Shown here: piece by piece, positions 35,824 to 43,896 of the stretch
How the letters are laid out: every line of letters starts with the position of its first letter
Position numbering within the stretch: the first letter of the stretch is position 1
Source: Bacteroidales bacterium
Lineage (GTDB): Bacteria; Bacteroidota; Bacteroidia; Bacteroidales; UBA932
Direction: 5' to 3'
Assembly: GCA_017625725.1 (NCBI GenBank)
Contig: JAGAKH010000002.1
Span: 1 to 64,000, forward strand
Length of the DNA stretch: 64,000 nucleotides
Program-made: the position numbers and the translations under genes
The notes under the pieces: generated by a model
The model's input: only the letters and a program-made list of their open reading frames with translations
Databases searched by the model: none
What the model was told of the DNA's origin: nothing

Positions 35824-37179
35824 TTAGTCTATTCTGCTGCAAAGAAGTGTGGCTGAAGTCACTCCGGTTACCTCCACTTCGCAATAATCTCCCGGCTTTT
35901 CTCCGCGTGAGGGGAATACGCACATCTTGTTGCTGCCTGCCCTTCCACAGAGCTCGTCAGGGTTTTTCTTTGAAGGACCCTCGACCAGTACCTTAAGTCT
36001 GCGTCCGATTTCCCTCTCATTGCTTTTCAGGCTCATCCTTCCCTGAAGTGCTATGATCTCGTTCAGCCTCTGTGTCTTGACCTCGTATGGAATGTCGTCT
36101 GGATATTTCTTTGAAGCCAGAGTTCCAGGACGTTCCGAATAGGCGAACATGAAAGCCGAATCGAATACAACTTCCTCCATAAGCGTCAGGGTGTCAGTGT
36201 GGTCCTGCTCAGTTTCGCCGGAGAATCCTGCTATCACATCTGTCGTGATGCCGCAGTCAGGAATGACTGACCTGATCTTGCGAACTCTTTCAAGGTACCA
36301 TTCCCTATCGTATTTTCTCCTCATCTTCTCAAGCATTATGCTGCTTCCAGACTGTACTGGGAGATGGATATGGTTGCAGATGTTGTCATATGCGGCCATT
36401 GTATGGATGACTTCGTCACTGATGTCTTTAGGATGTGATGTAGAGAACCTTACTCTCATATCAGGGCTTATGCCGGCTACCATTTCAAGAAGTCTTGCGA
36501 AATTCACCTGTTCTCCGTCTTCGCTTTTCCATAGGTATGAGTCTACGTTCTGCCCCAGAAGGGTCACTTCCTTGTATCCGTTGTCAAAGAGTTCCTGAGC
36601 CTCTCTTACGATTGAATACGGGTCGCGGCTTCTTTCCGCACCTCTTGTGTAAGGTACTATGCAATAAGAACATACGTTATTACATCCTCTCATGATGGAA
36701 ACAAATCCCGAAATACCGTTCCTGTCCATCCTGACCGGAGAAATGTCGGCATAAGTCTCTTCGTGGGAGAGGAGAGTGTCTATCTGAGGATTCTCCGGAG
36801 TTATGGCTCTCAAGAGCATAGGAAGATTCCTGTATGCATCAGGGCCGGCTACAAGGTCAACGACATGTCCCTCAAGCAGCTTGTCCTTGAGCCTTTCCGC
36901 CATGCAGCCGACAATTCCGATGACTACACCGTCGCGTCTTCTTTTCTGAAGCTTGAACTGGTCGACCCTGCCCCAGATCCTCTGTTCTGCATTGTCTCTG
37001 ATCGAACATGTGTTGGCAAGGATGACATTGGCTTCGTCCATGTTTTCTGTCAGGGCATAACCCTCATCCTGAAGTATTGAAAGTATGACTTCGCTGTCAT
37101 TGACATTCATCTGGCAGCCGTATGTCTCTATATAGACCTTCGGTCTGGAAGGATCTTGAATCGGTCTGATATTCTTCAT
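35824..37179 (-). CDS. miaB: tRNA-2-methylthio-N(6)-dimethylallyladenosine synthase
   Basis: Radical-SAM methylthiotransferase that modifies A37 of tRNAs reading UNN codons. Three parts are visible: N-terminal MTTase domain with YIETYGCQMNVNDSE, the radical-SAM cluster CNNVCSYC in RGCNNVCSYCIVPYTRG, and a C-terminal TRAM domain. The frame is open to 37239, but ATG 37179 (MKNIRPIQ) is chosen because a promoter (37209-37202) lies within the extension. First gene of miaB-glpK-glpF. Confidence 0.96.
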   Translation of the reverse strand: MKNIRPIQDPSRPKVYIETYGCQMNVNDSEVILSILQDEGYALTENMDEANVILANTCSIRDNAEQRIWGRVDQFKLQKRRRDGVVIGIVGCMAERLKDKLLEGHVVDLVAGPDAYRNLPMLLRAITPENPQIDTLLSHEETYADISPVRMDRNGISGFVSIMRGCNNVCSYCIVPYTRGAERSRDPYSIVREAQELFDNGYKEVTLLGQNVDSYLWKSEDGEQVNFARLLEMVAGISPDMRVRFSTSHPKDISDEVIHTMAAYDNICNHIHLPVQSGSSIMLEKMRRKYDREWYLERVRKIRSVIPDCGITTDVIAGFSGETEQDHTDTLTLMEEVVFDSAFMFAYSERPGTLASKKYPDDIPYEVKTQRLNEIIALQGRMSLKSNEREIGRRLKVLVEGPSKKNPDELCGRAGSNKMCVFPSRGEKPGDYCEVEVTGVTSATLLCSRID

Positions 37180-37201
37180 ATATATGTATTGAATCGGATA
37201 A

Positions 37202-37209
37202 CAAAGATA
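37202..37209 (-). promoter_or_regulatory. -7 element of the miaB promoter
   Basis: Minus-strand TATCTTTG matches TAnnTTTG, 22 bases upstream of the chosen miaB ATG. It is divergent from the promoter at 37251. Confidence 0.6.
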
Positions 37210-37250
37210 TAATTTTTCGATGAATATAATCTCAGACATACTTAATTTGT

Positions 37251-37258
37251 TATCTTTG
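37251..37258 (+). promoter_or_regulatory. -7 element of the lipoprotein-SPOR-rpoN promoter
   Basis: TATCTTTG matches TAnnTTTG, 22 bases before the first ATG at 37281, symmetrical with the divergent miaB element. Confidence 0.55.
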
Positions 37259-37280
37259 CAATGATATAAATGTCGTGCAA

Positions 37281-37757
37281 ATGATGATGAAAACCATTAA
37301 AAGGCTTGTGCTTCTGACTTTTGCAGTTGTGCTATGCCTGTCCTCATGCTCTAAATACAAGCAGATAGAGATTGAAAGTGCAAAGATGGAATCTGTCAGA
37401 ATGTCGGGCATGCGGGGAGTTTCGGCAGATGTCGTCATTGTGATCAGCAATCCTGCTGGAAAAGTGAAGCTCTCAAATTTGTCTGCAGATGTTTTCCAGT
37501 CTGGCAAGATTATTGGTAAGGTCGCTGTTGATCCTTTTTCTATCAAGGCGAGAAGTACAGAGGAGTATACTCTGGAGGCGGAATTGGTCTTGGATAAAGG
37601 TATCTCGGCTTTTGAAATCTTAGGGATGATAAAGAATGTCTCAAAAGATTCAATCACTTTTGATATCACGGCTGATGTGAAGGTCGGTGGTTTTACAAGA
37701 CATCTGAAATTTGACGGAATACCTATGAGTCATATCATGAAATCAATCAGGAAATGA
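37281..37757 (+). CDS. LEA14-like lipoprotein
   Basis: About 158 residues with a signal peptide ending in a lipobox (CLSSC). The mature part has the beta-sandwich pattern of late-embryogenesis-abundant type 2 (WHy/LEA14) domains: SADVVIVISNPAGKVKLSN followed by KARSTEEYTLEAEL. Function in bacteria is unclear; probably an inner or outer membrane-anchored periplasmic protein. ATG codons at 37281, 37284 and 37287 and a GTG at 37275 are all possible starts. It overlaps the SPOR gene by four bases. Confidence 0.75.
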   Translation: MMMKTIKRLVLLTFAVVLCLSSCSKYKQIEIESAKMESVRMSGMRGVSADVVIVISNPAGKVKLSNLSADVFQSGKIIGKVAVDPFSIKARSTEEYTLEAELVLDKGISAFEILGMIKNVSKDSITFDITADVKVGGFTRHLKFDGIPMSHIMKSIRK

Positions 37758-38359
37758 AAAAGTTAATATACGTCTTTACATTCTTTTCGGCTTTTGTCCT
37801 TAATGCCGGTCTTGACCTTGGTGCCCAAGAAGTATCCGGAGATGGTAAGTCCCAATATAAGGATTCCATTGTCTTCAAACCTGCTACGACGGTCGATTCG
37901 CAGCTGAGCGGCAAGGATATTCTTCATATTATGCCTTCGAGACAGAATGGGGATAAAGCAGATGTGAATGTATATCAGTCTGCTGAGGTGTCTTCATCAT
38001 TGAAGGCGCATATTTCAGCTAACAACAACAGGACGATAAGCGGCTATCGTGTCCGTATATTCTTTGACAACAAGCAGACGGCACGTGTTGAGTCTGAAGA
38101 AGCCTTGAAAAAGTTCAATGTACTGTATCCGGGAATTGCGGCATACAGAACCTACGCAAATCCTTATTTCAAGGTGACTGTCGGTGATTTCCGTACCAAG
38201 TCAGAAGCAATGGAAATGCTTACACGGATCAGAAGGGAATTTCCATCTGCTTTCGTAGTGAAGGAATCTGTCAATTATCCTGTCGTAGATAAGGCTAAAC
38301 CTTATGTCATAGATACCTTGAAGGTCCTTGTACCTCAAGAGACAAGTATGGTAGATTAG
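37754..38359 (+). CDS. SPOR-domain exported protein
   Basis: 201 residues with a signal peptide (first 24) and a C-terminal SPOR-type peptidoglycan-binding region (about 95-170: ISGYRVRIFFDNKQTARVE, then YFKVTVGDFRTKSEAMEML). SPOR domains bind denuded glycan at the septum, so a division-site role is plausible. It is translationally coupled to the LEA-like lipoprotein and lies 17 bases before rpoN. Confidence 0.85.
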   Translation: MKKLIYVFTFFSAFVLNAGLDLGAQEVSGDGKSQYKDSIVFKPATTVDSQLSGKDILHIMPSRQNGDKADVNVYQSAEVSSSLKAHISANNNRTISGYRVRIFFDNKQTARVESEEALKKFNVLYPGIAAYRTYANPYFKVTVGDFRTKSEAMEMLTRIRREFPSAFVVKESVNYPVVDKAKPYVIDTLKVLVPQETSMVD

Positions 38360-38376
38360 TCAAACAGTTAGTGGTT

Positions 38377-39789
38377 ATGTTAAAGCAAGGATTAGAACTA
38401 AAGCAGACTCAGAAATTATCTCCGCTGCAGATCCAGACCATAAAGCTGATCGAGCTTCCGGTTCAGGAGCTTGAACAGAGAATCCGCAAGGAACTGGAAG
38501 AAAATCCGGTGCTTGATGAGGATCTTCCCGGCGATAATGATGAGGATGCAGCTCCTAGGGAAGTGTCATTGTCTGAGTACAAGGAAGATGATTCTATCCC
38601 AAGTTATCGTCTCAGGTCTGATAACTATAATTCAAAGGAGGAAAGGCCTCAGTACAGCACTTTTTCTGTAAAGGAAAGTTTTACCCAGAGCCTGCAGGAG
38701 CAGCTCGGATACCGCAATCTGAGCGAACATCAGTATGCTGTAGCATCCTTTATAATAGGTAGTCTGGATGATGACGGTTATCTTAGAAGAAGTCTTGACA
38801 GCATTGTGGATGATCTGTCTTTCAGGGCTAATGTCGAGACTGATGAGGAGGAGGTTGCCCAGATGCTCCAGGTGATTCAGGAATTTGAACCGTCGGGTGT
38901 CGGTGCCAGGGATTTGCGTGAATGTCTGCTTCTTCAGATCAGGAACTGCAGGAAATCTCCTGAAATGGAGAATGCCACGAAGATACTTAAGAACCATTTC
39001 CATGAATTCACCAGCAAGCATTATCAGAAGATAATGACCAGGATGAATCTTACGGAAACAGAATTGAAGGCTGCTATAGCAAAAATCCTTAAGTTGAATC
39101 CTTCACCAGGTGGCCAGATTGATGATTCGTATAATGACCAGGCTCAACAGATAGTCCCGGATTTTCTCTTGGAGTATAAAGATGGCGAGATGAAACTTTC
39201 CATGCCTCGCTTTTCGGTCCCGGAACTCAGGGTGAATCGCAAGTATGCAGACATCCTCATCGAGGCTGCAAATTCTTCGGAGAGAGAAAAGAAGGAAGCT
39301 GCGGCTTTTGTAAAGAAAAAGCTGGATTCTGCAAAATGGTTTGTTGAAGCAGTCAAGCAGCGTCATAATACATTGTACAGCACGATGCAGGCGATACTTG
39401 ACTATCAGCGTGAGTATTTTATAGATGGGGATGAGACCAATCTCAAGCCTATGGTGCTTAAGGATATTGCTGAGAAGACTGGCTTTGATATATCGACGAT
39501 TTCCCGTGTCGTTAACAGCAAATATATCGAGACCCACTTCGGTATTTATTCCCTCAAGTATTTCTTTTCCGAGGGATTGGAAAATCAGGATGGTGAAGAA
39601 GTGTCTACCAGGGAATTGAAGATGGCTCTTCAGGAATGTGTAGACACCGAAGACAAAAGAAAGCCTTTGACTGACGATGAACTGGTTGAAAAAATGACGG
39701 AGAAAGGGTATAAGGTAGCAAGAAGGACGATAGCTAAGTATCGCGATCAGCTGGGAATACCGAAGGCGAGACTCAGAAAAGAGCTTTAG
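38377..39789 (+). CDS. rpoN: RNA polymerase sigma-54 factor
   Basis: The sole sigma-54-type factor, which needs AAA+ activators. About 470 residues: region I glutamine/leucine-rich activator domain (LKQTQKLSPLQIQTIKLIEL), acidic region II, the core-binding domain, and the DNA-binding end with the RpoN box ARRTIAKYRDQLGIP. ATG 38377 gives the conserved LKQGLELKQ start; the GTG at 38371 is less likely. Ends before a strong terminator at 39847. No sigma-54 activator gene is in the window. Confidence 0.96.
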   Translation: MLKQGLELKQTQKLSPLQIQTIKLIELPVQELEQRIRKELEENPVLDEDLPGDNDEDAAPREVSLSEYKEDDSIPSYRLRSDNYNSKEERPQYSTFSVKESFTQSLQEQLGYRNLSEHQYAVASFIIGSLDDDGYLRRSLDSIVDDLSFRANVETDEEEVAQMLQVIQEFEPSGVGARDLRECLLLQIRNCRKSPEMENATKILKNHFHEFTSKHYQKIMTRMNLTETELKAAIAKILKLNPSPGGQIDDSYNDQAQQIVPDFLLEYKDGEMKLSMPRFSVPELRVNRKYADILIEAANSSEREKKEAAAFVKKKLDSAKWFVEAVKQRHNTLYSTMQAILDYQREYFIDGDETNLKPMVLKDIAEKTGFDISTISRVVNSKYIETHFGIYSLKYFFSEGLENQDGEEVSTRELKMALQECVDTEDKRKPLTDDELVEKMTEKGYKVARRTIAKYRDQLGIPKARLRKEL

Positions 39790-39846
39790 ACATTCTGCGG
39801 ACTATAAAAAAAGTAAAAAATCTTAAAAAAGATAAAAAGTTGCAGT

Positions 39847-39881
39847 GACACCGGATGAAACAATCCCGGTGTCTTTTTTTT
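39847..39881 (+). terminator. Intrinsic terminator after rpoN
   Basis: GACACCGG (39847-39854) pairs with CCGGTGTC (39866-39873), followed by eight T. The ORF that reads upstream from radC through this hairpin is therefore not the true start. Confidence 0.88.
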
Positions 39882-39901
39882 GTTCTAACTTCAAAATAAA
39901 A

Positions 39902-40612
39902 ATGAAACTGAAGGAGTTGGGTCTCGATGAAAGACCGAGGGAAAAAATGATGGAAAGGGGAACTGATTCCCTGACAAATGCGGAGCTTCTGGCGATAATC
40001 CTGAGGACGGGGACAGCAAGGAAGAATGTTCTGGATCTTGCCAGAGAACTTCTTAAGGAGGCAGATGGAAGACTATGGGAGGTGGCCCGGATGACAATAG
40101 ACCGCCTGTGTCATGTAGATGGTATTGGACCTGGCAAGGCAGTCTCGCTGGCGGCTGCTTTCGAACTTGGCAAAAGGCTTTCTCAAGAGGCTTTCAATTC
40201 TGACCGGACACCCGTGTCATCTCCAAAGGTAGTTTATTCGATGATGGCTCCTTTGTTGAGGACTTTGGATCACGAGGAATGTTGGGCCATATATCTGAAC
40301 CATTCCAATCTAATGGTTGCAAGAGACAGGATGACCAGCGGAGGAGAGGAGGCGACAGTCATTGACAGCAAGGCAGTCTTGCGACGTGCCTTGGACAGGA
40401 GGGCTTCGGCCGTGATCATAGTCCATAATCATCCTTCCGGCAACCCTCTCCCAAGCAAAGCCGATATCGTCCAGACGCAGAATCTCCGTAAGGTGCTGTC
40501 TTCTTGTGATATTTCTCTCCTAGATCATGTGATTCTGTCTCCAGCCAGTTATTATAGTTTTGCGGACGAGGAACTTGTTGATATGCCACCCGGTCTTGTT
40601 AAGACAGAATAG
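39902..40612 (+). CDS. radC: RadC-family JAB/MPN protein
   Basis: 236 residues: an N-terminal helix-hairpin-helix region (about 1-100, DSLTNAELLAIILRTGT) and a C-terminal RadC/MPN+ domain with the metalloprotease-like motif VHNHPSGNPLPSKADI (H-x-H-x7-S-x2-D). Once linked to DNA repair, RadC has no proven biochemical role. Start chosen at ATG 39902, after the rpoN terminator; homologues begin with a similar KLKELGLDERPREKM. Confidence 0.92.
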   Translation: MKLKELGLDERPREKMMERGTDSLTNAELLAIILRTGTARKNVLDLARELLKEADGRLWEVARMTIDRLCHVDGIGPGKAVSLAAAFELGKRLSQEAFNSDRTPVSSPKVVYSMMAPLLRTLDHEECWAIYLNHSNLMVARDRMTSGGEEATVIDSKAVLRRALDRRASAVIIVHNHPSGNPLPSKADIVQTQNLRKVLSSCDISLLDHVILSPASYYSFADEELVDMPPGLVKTE

Positions 40613-40643
40613 TGCCGATTGTTCTTATATTGCCATAAAATGG

Positions 40644-40673
40644 TTTGTTAGTATGAAAAAATGGTTATATTTG
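40644..40673 (+). promoter_or_regulatory. Promoter of upp
   Basis: TTTG (40644-40647), 18 bases, then TATATTTG (40666-40673). It fixes the upp start at ATG 40697, since the upstream alternative lies within the promoter. Confidence 0.7.
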
Positions 40674-40696
40674 CTGATTGTAATCTGTATAAAACC

Positions 40697-41350
40697 ATGA
40701 GGGTAATCAATTTAGGCGAGAAGAATTCTGTGCTGAACAAGTTCGTTGCACAGATGCGTGACAGCAAGGTCCAGAAGGATAGCATGCGTTTTCGAAGAAA
40801 TCTTGAACGTCTGGGTGAGATTTTCGCATACGAGATAAGCCAGACCTTTAATTATTCTGAGAAGCCGGTTCAGACTCCGTTGGGAATTGCGGATATGCGT
40901 CTTTATGATGACAAGCTTGTCGTCGCTACAATTCTTCGGGCAGGATTGCCGCTTCATCAGGGTATTCTCAACTATTTTGATGATGCCCAGAATGCCTTTG
41001 TCGCTGCATATCGCAAGTATGACAAGGGAGAGGATTTCCATATAAACATTGAATACGCAAGTTCTCCTGGTCTCGAGGGCAAGATCCTGATTCTCGCAGA
41101 CACAATGCTTGCAACAGGAGCTTCATTGGAGATTACATACAGGAGACTTTGTGAGGAGGGTGAACCATTGCATACCCACCTTGTATGTCCGATTGCAAGT
41201 ACTTATGCTGTAGAGTTTCTGAAGAAGCACCTTCCTGCAGACAAGGTTACCTTATGGGTGGCGGCAATTGACGAAGAACTAACCGGAAAGTCTTATATCG
41301 TACCGGGGCTTGGCGATGCCGGAGATCTTGCTTTTGGAATAAAGAAATGA
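40697..41350 (+). CDS. upp: Uracil phosphoribosyltransferase
   Basis: Pyrimidine salvage: uracil plus PRPP gives UMP. 217 residues; the PRPP-binding loop reads LADTMLATGAS near residue 135 and the C-terminal uracil site YIVPGLGDAGD is intact. Start at ATG 40697 (MRVINLGEKNSV) agrees with homologues and the promoter. The downstream exported-protein gene is 29 bases away and may be co-transcribed. Confidence 0.95.
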   Translation: MRVINLGEKNSVLNKFVAQMRDSKVQKDSMRFRRNLERLGEIFAYEISQTFNYSEKPVQTPLGIADMRLYDDKLVVATILRAGLPLHQGILNYFDDAQNAFVAAYRKYDKGEDFHINIEYASSPGLEGKILILADTMLATGASLEITYRRLCEEGEPLHTHLVCPIASTYAVEFLKKHLPADKVTLWVAAIDEELTGKSYIVPGLGDAGDLAFGIKK

Positions 41351-41379
41351 TTATAAATATTTTAAAAACTTAATCGATT

Positions 41380-42141
41380 ATGAAAAGAATTCTTGTGATT
41401 TTGTCTGCCCTGCTTATCAGTGCAGCATCTGTAATGGCTCAGGATATAATTACTAAGAAGAATGGTGAGGATATCAAGGCAAAGGTGATGGAGGTTGATA
41501 ACTCTAATGTGAAGTATAAGCTCTTTGATGAGCCAGACGGGGTTACCTATACGCTTCGCAAGTCAGATATCCTTATGATACGTTATCAGTCAGGAAGAAA
41601 CGAAGTGTTCAATACAGCCTCGACTCCATTTTATGGCTATGGAAATGACAGGGAACCTATCGAAAACCTCAGACTGGGAATGAAGTACAAGGAGTTGAAG
41701 CACTACTACCATCCTTCGCAGTACATCTCTGGATTCGGTGACCGTTACAATCCTGCTCTTATGGGAGTATGTTCTTGGATCGTTCCTGGACTTGGTCAGG
41801 CGATCAGCGGTGAAGTCGGACGTGGTATAGGCTATTTTGTAGGAATGATGGGATGCTCTGTCCTTGCTGGTATCGGAGCCGGTCTTTCTTCTGTCAATGC
41901 CGATGATGAGGAGACAATAGTGGCAGGTTCCATATTGAGCCTGTTTGCTTCGATAGGTATTCTTACTGTCGATATCTGTGCAATCGTTGACGCAGTCAAA
42001 GTGGCAAAGGTAAAGAATATGTATGAGCAGGATCTTAGAAAGATGAACTATTCATTGAATCTATATCCTTCAGTTAATTACGTCCGCCAGCCAAACGGCG
42101 TTCAGCCTACTGCAGGCTTTACACTTGCAATGAATTTCTAA
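41380..42141 (+). CDS. Uncharacterised exported protein
   Basis: 253 residues, not recognised beyond general Bacteroidales occurrence. A signal peptide (first 20, ending VMAQ) is followed by a short beta-rich segment (DIITKKNGEDIKAKVMEVD) seen at the start of many Bacteroidales exported proteins. A C-terminal half with two hydrophobic stretches (about 128-160 and 175-205) follows. The middle SWIVPGLGQAISGEVGRGI looks like the small-TM motif of TM2-like proteins. Membrane-bound or periplasmic; no catalytic residues seen. A terminator follows at 42168. Confidence 0.7.
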   Translation: MKRILVILSALLISAASVMAQDIITKKNGEDIKAKVMEVDNSNVKYKLFDEPDGVTYTLRKSDILMIRYQSGRNEVFNTASTPFYGYGNDREPIENLRLGMKYKELKHYYHPSQYISGFGDRYNPALMGVCSWIVPGLGQAISGEVGRGIGYFVGMMGCSVLAGIGAGLSSVNADDEETIVAGSILSLFASIGILTVDICAIVDAVKVAKVKNMYEQDLRKMNYSLNLYPSVNYVRQPNGVQPTAGFTLAMNF

Positions 42142-42167
42142 GTCTTACCTGAATGATATTCATAGAG

Positions 42168-42201
42168 GCCTGTCTCCGACCGGAGGCAGGCTGTTTTTTT
42201 T
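42168..42201 (+). terminator. Intrinsic terminator after the exported-protein gene
   Basis: GCCTGTCTCC (42168-42177), loop GACC, GGAGGCAGGC (42182-42191), then eight T after TG. Confidence 0.88.
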
Positions 42202-42255
42202 GTCCACTCCATCTGGCGTCGGTAATGCACATACATGGTTGATGGCACCCAACGA

Positions 42256-42338
42256 TGGTACCGCGAGCGCTTTCCCCGTGTTTCCGCCCGCAGTCCCCAC
42301 CAGAACTGTGGTACCGCGAGCACTTTCCCCGTGTTTCC
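42256..42338. repeat. Two near-identical 30-base direct repeats, 53 bases apart
   Basis: Copies at 42256-42285 and 42309-42338 share TGGTACCGCGAGC, one differing base, then CTTTCCCCGTGTTTCC. The bases before each copy (CACCCAACGA and CACCAGAACTG) are also similar, so a longer unit may have been duplicated. The remaining intergenic 42202-42444 holds no gene I can support. Confidence 0.8.
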
Positions 42339-42444
42339 CGCTCACCTGCAAAACCTGATTCCAGGTGTCTCTGTTGGCACAAAAATAAAAGCGATGACCA
42401 TTATGATCATCGCTTTACAGCTATAAGAAAACCCTTAAAGGATC

Positions 42445-42699
42445 TTAAGAAAGCTTGTTGATGTAAACTGCTATACCGCTCTTGAGGTTTGCAGCCTTGT
42501 TCTTGTGAATTACTCCGATCTTAGCAAGCTTGTCAATCATCGCGTAAACCTTAGGAGCATTTGCCTCTGCGGCTGCCTTGTCGGATGTGTTTCTCAACGC
42601 ACGGATTGCGTTCCTTGTAGTCTTTGCATAATACTTATTATGCAATCTGCGCCTTTCGCTCTGGCGATAGCGCTTGTCTGCTGAAGCGTGATTTGCCAT
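42445..42699 (-). CDS. rpsT: 30S ribosomal protein S20
   Basis: A basic, all-helical 84-residue protein that binds 16S rRNA early in 30S assembly. The N-terminus [20 protein letters not shown] and the spacing of basic residues are those of S20. It lies 25 bases downstream of tRNA-Glu on the same strand, and the only promoter seen is upstream of the tRNA, so the two are probably co-transcribed. Confidence 0.95.
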   Translation of the reverse strand: MANHASADKRYRQSERRRLHNKYYAKTTRNAIRALRNTSDKAAAEANAPKVYAMIDKLAKIGVIHKNKAANLKSGIAVYINKLS

Positions 42700-42724
42700 T
42701 ATTTCTATTTTTTATATTTTCTAG

Positions 42725-42796
42725 TAGTCGGTAGGGGAATCGAACCCCTCTTGCAAGAATGAAAATCTTGAGTCCTAACCGATAGACGAACCGACC
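42725..42796 (-). tRNA. tRNA-Glu (anticodon TTC)
   Basis: On the minus strand, GGTCGGT (5' acceptor) pairs with ACCGACT, with discriminator A. The D-arm, the anticodon arm with loop containing TTC, and the T-arm GGGGTTCGATTCCCC all fold. No CCA is encoded, as is usual in Bacteroidota. It precedes rpsT. Confidence 0.95.
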
Positions 42797-42825
42797 AAAC
42801 TGACCATTTTCTGTAAATGGGAGTG

Positions 42826-42856
42826 CAAAGGTATGAATTAAATCTGAAAACACAAA
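42826..42856 (-). promoter_or_regulatory. Promoter of tRNA-Glu and rpsT
   Basis: On the minus strand TTTG (42856-42853), 19 bases, then TACCTTTG (42833-42826): a full consensus Bacteroidota promoter, 30 bases before the tRNA. Confidence 0.75.
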
Positions 42857-42862
42857 ATATTT

Positions 42863-43885
42863 TTACATTTTTGTTTCTTCGTTTTCAGGTTTTTTCCATT
42901 TGAATGAGTATAACAGTGATTCAACCTGCCTGAGGTAGTGTCTTTTGTCATATTTAGGTGCATAGACGAATGAGAGCATGACGATAATTTCCTGGCCGTC
43001 CTGACTGTAGAATGCATGTGCCACGAAAGGTCCACCCATGTAGTCGTTATGAACGTCCCACAGACCTCTTATTTCAGCAAATTCATGCCCTTTGTAATTC
43101 ATATATTTTACAGCCGGGGAAATTCCAGGTGCGATTGTCATGTATGTGTTGTCAAACATTCCGGGAACATTTTTCTGGAGCATGGCGTTGATATTCTCAA
43201 CAAGACTTGTCTTGCTCATCATGTCCTGGCCTTCCTGAACAGGGTATCTGAAGATAAGGACACTCTGCTGTGTGTATTGAGGTGTGTATGTTATCCACAG
43301 GAAGTCTGATGTCTTCATCTTGAGTTTGTAGCCTGAAGGGAAGTTGACGCTTCCTCCTATCATATCTTCGACGACAGGGGCGAGGCTTCTTTCTTCATAC
43401 TTTCTGGCATTGGCAATAACTCGGTCTCTCTCGGCCTGCTCCAGTGTGGCTATGATCCTCTGGCTGTTGTCCTTGAACAGCTGGGATGCGGATTCGTTGT
43501 CAATTGCATTGAGGTAAATCACACACTGCGGAGTTGCCCACACATCTTTCTTGATGACGATTCCGGGCTCTGTGACGCTTTTGCTGATATTGACAATCAG
43601 AATGTTACGGTGTATCTGGAACATATTGGAAAAGCCGCTGGGTATGATGTCTACAAGAGAATACAGCGGTTCTCTCTGTGGGAGGTACGGACAATCTGCT
43701 GCCAGGGTATCTCTTATGACGCTGCCTATCTGGCCTTCCCAATCGGCCTTGTCAATCACTACTATGACTTCACCGGCTTTGCCGCTGATGTTGGGAAGGA
43801 GAGCCTTCTTGCGCGAATTTTCATTACATGAACATGCCATGATGAGCAAGGCAACAGTAATGATGGATTTTAAAACTCTTTTCAT
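42863..43885 (-). CDS. DUF4837 family lipoprotein
   Basis: 340 residues with a lipoprotein signal (ACSC near residue 20). I recognise it as DUF4837, a Bacteroidota-specific family of unknown function. The mature part is mixed alpha/beta with no visible catalytic motif (GEVIVVIDKADWEGQIG near residue 38). It is the last gene of an M23-dxr-rseP-DUF4837 unit, 11 bases after rseP, which suggests an envelope-stress or envelope-assembly setting. Confidence 0.82.
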   Translation of the reverse strand: MKRVLKSIITVALLIMACSCNENSRKKALLPNISGKAGEVIVVIDKADWEGQIGSVIRDTLAADCPYLPQREPLYSLVDIIPSGFSNMFQIHRNILIVNISKSVTEPGIVIKKDVWATPQCVIYLNAIDNESASQLFKDNSQRIIATLEQAERDRVIANARKYEERSLAPVVEDMIGGSVNFPSGYKLKMKTSDFLWITYTPQYTQQSVLIFRYPVQEGQDMMSKTSLVENINAMLQKNVPGMFDNTYMTIAPGISPAVKYMNYKGHEFAEIRGLWDVHNDYMGGPFVAHAFYSQDGQEIIVMLSFVYAPKYDKRHYLRQVESLLYSFKWKKPENEETKM

Positions 43886-43896
43886 GTTATATCTGT

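Noticed and set aside
37180..37239. 20-residue N-terminal extension of MiaB
   Set aside because: The miaB promoter -7 element lies inside it and homologues start near 37179.
42160..42382. Small minus-strand frames with a P-loop-like GGNTGK
   Set aside because: They arise from the two 30-base repeats, occur in several frames at once, and have no homology I recognise.
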